NCBI GenBank assembly: GCA_022570795.1
Contig: JAKUDP010000012.1
Span: 744,001 to 808,000, forward strand
Source of the DNA: Sphaerulina vaccinii
Lineage: Eukaryota; Ascomycota; Dothideomycetes; Mycosphaerellales; Mycosphaerellaceae
Direction: 5' to 3'
DNA length: 64,000 nt
Under the pieces are notes generated by a model, which saw nothing but the letters and a program-made list of their open reading frames with translations, did not search any database and was not told the origin of the DNA. How positions within the stretch are numbered: position 1 is the first letter of the stretch; every line of letters starts with the position of its first letter. This document shows positions 61,611 to 64,000 of this stretch, piece by piece. The translations under genes were made by a program, and so were the position numbers.

Positions 61611-63837
61611 TCAACACAGAGCCATGGCGAGGCAGTCTTGGGGCAGACTTCCACAGCTTCTCTCCTCTCTTGCGAGCAGCCCTTCGAAACTCGACTTGGC
61701 ATAGTGCGCGCCTGCTATCCTTTGCACGTTCGGGTGAACAAAAATCAAGAAAACGATCCCTCGCCTCTTTCTCCTTCGATCGAACTCCGCGACGGGCAAT
61801 GCTATGTACCGCATTCGGTGGTGTGGCTTTCATCATATCTGCGTCGTGATTCAAAGGGCAAATTTTTGTACTTACTCTTGTTGTTCAGCTTCGATCCGGT
61901 CATTATGGCGTGCCTGTGAGGAGGATCATTAGCGTTACTCTCATAAGCTTAGTTGCATGACGATTATGTGCAGTGGATCAAATCAGCAGTCATCGGCTCC
62001 CCTAGCCGAAGACTTGTATGCAGAATCATGGCGAGGCAGTCCACTTCTCTTGAGGATTTCCATGACTTCTCTCCTCTCTTGCGAACAGCCCTTCAGAGCC
62101 CGAGGTTAGTTAAAGTCTGAGTGTCGAAGGATCTCGTCGGCAATAATTGGGCACACCTCCATGGTTTCTTGTGATATTGTCCCTCGCCTCTTTCTGTGAG
62201 ATCGAGCTCCGCGACGGGCAATGCTATGTATCGCATTTGGTATTGCAATCTCATCATGTGGGAAGATCAAAGAACGTGGGCAGACTTACCAAAATGCTGC
62301 AAGCAGAGAATGTATGCTCGAGCTGTCGTTCCTGTTTCGCTCGTGTTAGTATATGAGCTTCAAGAGTATTGTTGATGTGCAGCGGACAGGGATGATGTTC
62401 AGAAAGTGTTGCAGAGACCTGGCAAGGCAGTCCTTCTCGAGCGTACGAAGACGTGTGCAGGACTTCAGGTATTCCCTCCTTTTCTGCGGACAGCCCTTCG
62501 AAGCTCCGTTGGCTTCGTGTTGAGACAGAAGAATACTACATATTTATGTGTCCTAGCAGGCGTTCTGGATATAGCCTCGTCTTGACATGGAGCTTCGCGA
62601 CGGGCAATGACGTGAGTCGCATGAGATTGTGCAGTTCTCATCATGTTGATAATGTGCTGGTGAGGTAAGGAAAGATGCTGCTTACAGGATATCTCGAACA
62701 CTGTGCTTTGTGCTGGTGAGCGGCTGTTGTACACCTCCATGATACGTGCACTGACTCTGTCCATCACAGAGTACTTGCCTACTCAGGATTGTCGACCCAT
62801 TCACCAATGAAAGCAGTGACATCTCAGCAAGTCCAGAGAAATTTCTTGCCACCGTTGACCGAGAACATGAACAACACCCTCGCTGATCCTGCCCATCACA
62901 GAGTACTTGCCCGTGCGCACAGAGGTGATCAAGTTCTGGATGAACTCCGTCTTGATGTTGATGACGACACTCTGCGCTTCATCAGTAAATGGTGCACGTA
63001 GTGGTCAATCAGGAGAACTTACGCTAGCGATCATCTTGTAGTGCTCAGGGTTGGCGGCAGCAAGTGCAGTCAGAGCGCCATCGTAGGTGACCTCCCACTG
63101 CGCAAGCAACGTCATTGTCCATCCTCAATCCACACATCGTGCGCCGGCTCGTCCGAGTCTTTGTGAGAGAATGTATGGTCGGTGTCGGAGGACCGCTAGC
63201 CTTGGACTAGACCATCGTGGGCTTCTGCTGGAAGTTGGGAAATTGGTGCTGCGGAAGCGGCTCTGTCTTGACAATCAAGGCGCCTGGCTTGGTGTTTTCA
63301 ATCGTGATGGATCGCGATAGCGCTCCTGCTAATGAATGTGTTAGCAACTCTGATCTATCTCTTCGATTGCGTATAGAAGCGAGTGCAGGTAACTGATGTC
63401 AGATATAGGTCGGGCGCACTACGCAAAATAACGCAGAGTCGTGGCGAGGCGGTGTTGTGCGTCCAGATTCCAACCCGATAATCTGGAGAAGCACCCACGA
63501 CTTCCCTCCTCAGATACGGACAGCCCTTCGAAGTCCCGTTGGTAAGTGCTGAGCCTGGTGGCCTTGTTACGACTTTTTGTCACATTGCGGTCAACATTCT
63601 GGAGGTTTGCATCGTTGTGTGAATCCGCCTCTGTGTTATTCGGGACTTCGCGACGGGCGATGCCATGTTGTCGTATGAGGTATTGCAGTTCTCATCATGC
63701 AGTCGAGTTCAAGAGCAGGGAATCTCAGTACGTACCAACTCCGATATCTCATCGAGGTCTCCGAAGAGGACGACCCAGCGGGCGACCGCCGCGGTCCGGA
63801 GCAGACGGCGGAGCTTGCGAAAGGGGGTCTTCGGCAT
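61611..63837. repeat. Array of at least four diverged gene-fragment repeats
   Basis: Four copies of a core containing CTTCGCGACGGGC or CTCCGCGACGGGCAATG lie near 61789, 62211, 62597 and 63649. Each is preceded on the plus strand by a second conserved block with GGCAAGGCAGTC or GGCGAGGCAGTC and GACAGCCCTTCGAA, near 61627, 62029, 62420 and 63441. Spacing is about 390-420 bases between the first three copies and about 1020-1050 before the fourth. On the minus strand the copies encode related text (HSIARRG, GIARREVP, FEGLSAEKE, FEGLSVSEE, FEGLLAREE) but in different frames, so most are broken. Copy 4 may start at ATG 63837 (MPKTPFRKLRRLLRTAAVAR). Confidence 0.7.
62801..63115 (-). CDS. Unrecognised small spliced gene inside the repeat array
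   Basis: ATG 63115 reads MTLLAQWEVTYDGALTALAA and HYKMIAS to a good intron (62972-63022, GTAAGT donor, GCGCAG acceptor, phase 0), then SVVINIKTEFIQNLITSV and GKYSVMGRISEGVVHVLG to TGA 62801-62803, for 87 residues. Codon choice is coding-like. The GKYSVM segment is repeated 120 bases further on (GKYSVMDRVSARIM), coding on the minus strand and shown by a 20-base CCATCACAGAGTACTTGCC-type repeat at about 62761 and 62892. Upstream, 63120-63330 holds another open stretch (TIENTKPGALIVKTEPLPQH) broken by TAG 63207-63209. The gene may be the 3' part of a decayed larger one. Confidence 0.4.
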
Positions 63838-64000
63838 GGTGGAAAATAATGCGAGGTTTTTAATATATGGTGCGGCGGAGGCGAATGGGGCGAGCGATGG
63901 TCGAAGATTGGATGTGGGTGAGATGGTTCCACTGGTGCAAAGAACGTGTTGTGGAGAGAGTTTGACTCTTGGTGAGAATTTATCGTCGTATCTGCTTGGC

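Noticed and set aside
1..64000. tRNA genes, CRISPR arrays, rRNA, bacterial-type operons and intact transposons
   Set aside because: No cloverleaf-compatible A and B boxes, no regularly spaced direct repeats and no transposase or reverse-transcriptase motifs were found by eye. The only retroelement-related signal is the captured barrel domain at 2.8-4.4 kb.

Overview
The window is nuclear DNA of a filamentous ascomycete (Pezizomycotina), most likely a Dothideomycete. The evidence is short introns (about 43-95 nt, GTNNGT donors, CTRAY branch sites, CAG/TAG acceptors), compact genes on both strands, and a set of clear fungal orthologues (Tvp15, Alg3, Sec1, Vps24, Suv3, p23, VAMP7, a Yvc1-type TRP channel). 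The species assignment is inference. No tRNA, rRNA, CRISPR array or intact transposon was seen. All exon structures were read by eye from splice signals and reading-frame phase.

Layout. 0-13 kb: a bZIP factor, three broken accessory genes, a cupin, TVP15, a small cysteine-rich secreted protein, a peroxisomal D-amino-acid oxidase divergent from a ferredoxin-like protein, and a secreted nucleoside hydrolase. 14-23.7 kb: housekeeping block of ALG3, an eIF1A-domain protein, a vacuolar-type TRP channel, a tautomerase, VAMP7 and a 59-residue membrane protein. 23.8-34 kb: a PPR-like mitochondrial protein with an unusual C-terminal repeat, an unknown three-exon gene, an F-box-like gene with an in-frame stop, a DUF4185 protein, a MYND zinc-finger protein and a small unknown. 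34.3-38.6 kb: a degenerating tandem cluster of single-pass membrane proteins. 38.6-46.2 kb: VPS24, p23, a tiny Kex2-type cysteine-rich secreted peptide, a broken secreted protein and SEC1. 46.5-55 kb: SUV3 helicase, a tandem pair of uncharacterised HExxH proteins, a broken small gene and an RBR-type E3 ligase. 55-58.5 kb: gene-poor. 58.5-60.5 kb: a Zn2Cys6 regulator. 61.6-63.9 kb: an array of degenerate repeats.

Two compartments are interleaved. Conserved trafficking, glycosylation and mitochondrial genes are intact. Nearly every orphan or multigene-family member between them carries an in-frame stop or frameshift while keeping good splice sites and protein-like sequence on both sides. The most interesting items are this pattern of interrupted accessory genes, the membrane-protein cluster at 34-38 kb, the Kex2-type CC peptide at 41.8 kb, the tandem HExxH pair, and the repeat array at the right end. 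The secretory genes (SEC1, VAMP7, VPS24, TVP15, ALG3) act in the same broad pathway but are not organised as a functional cluster.
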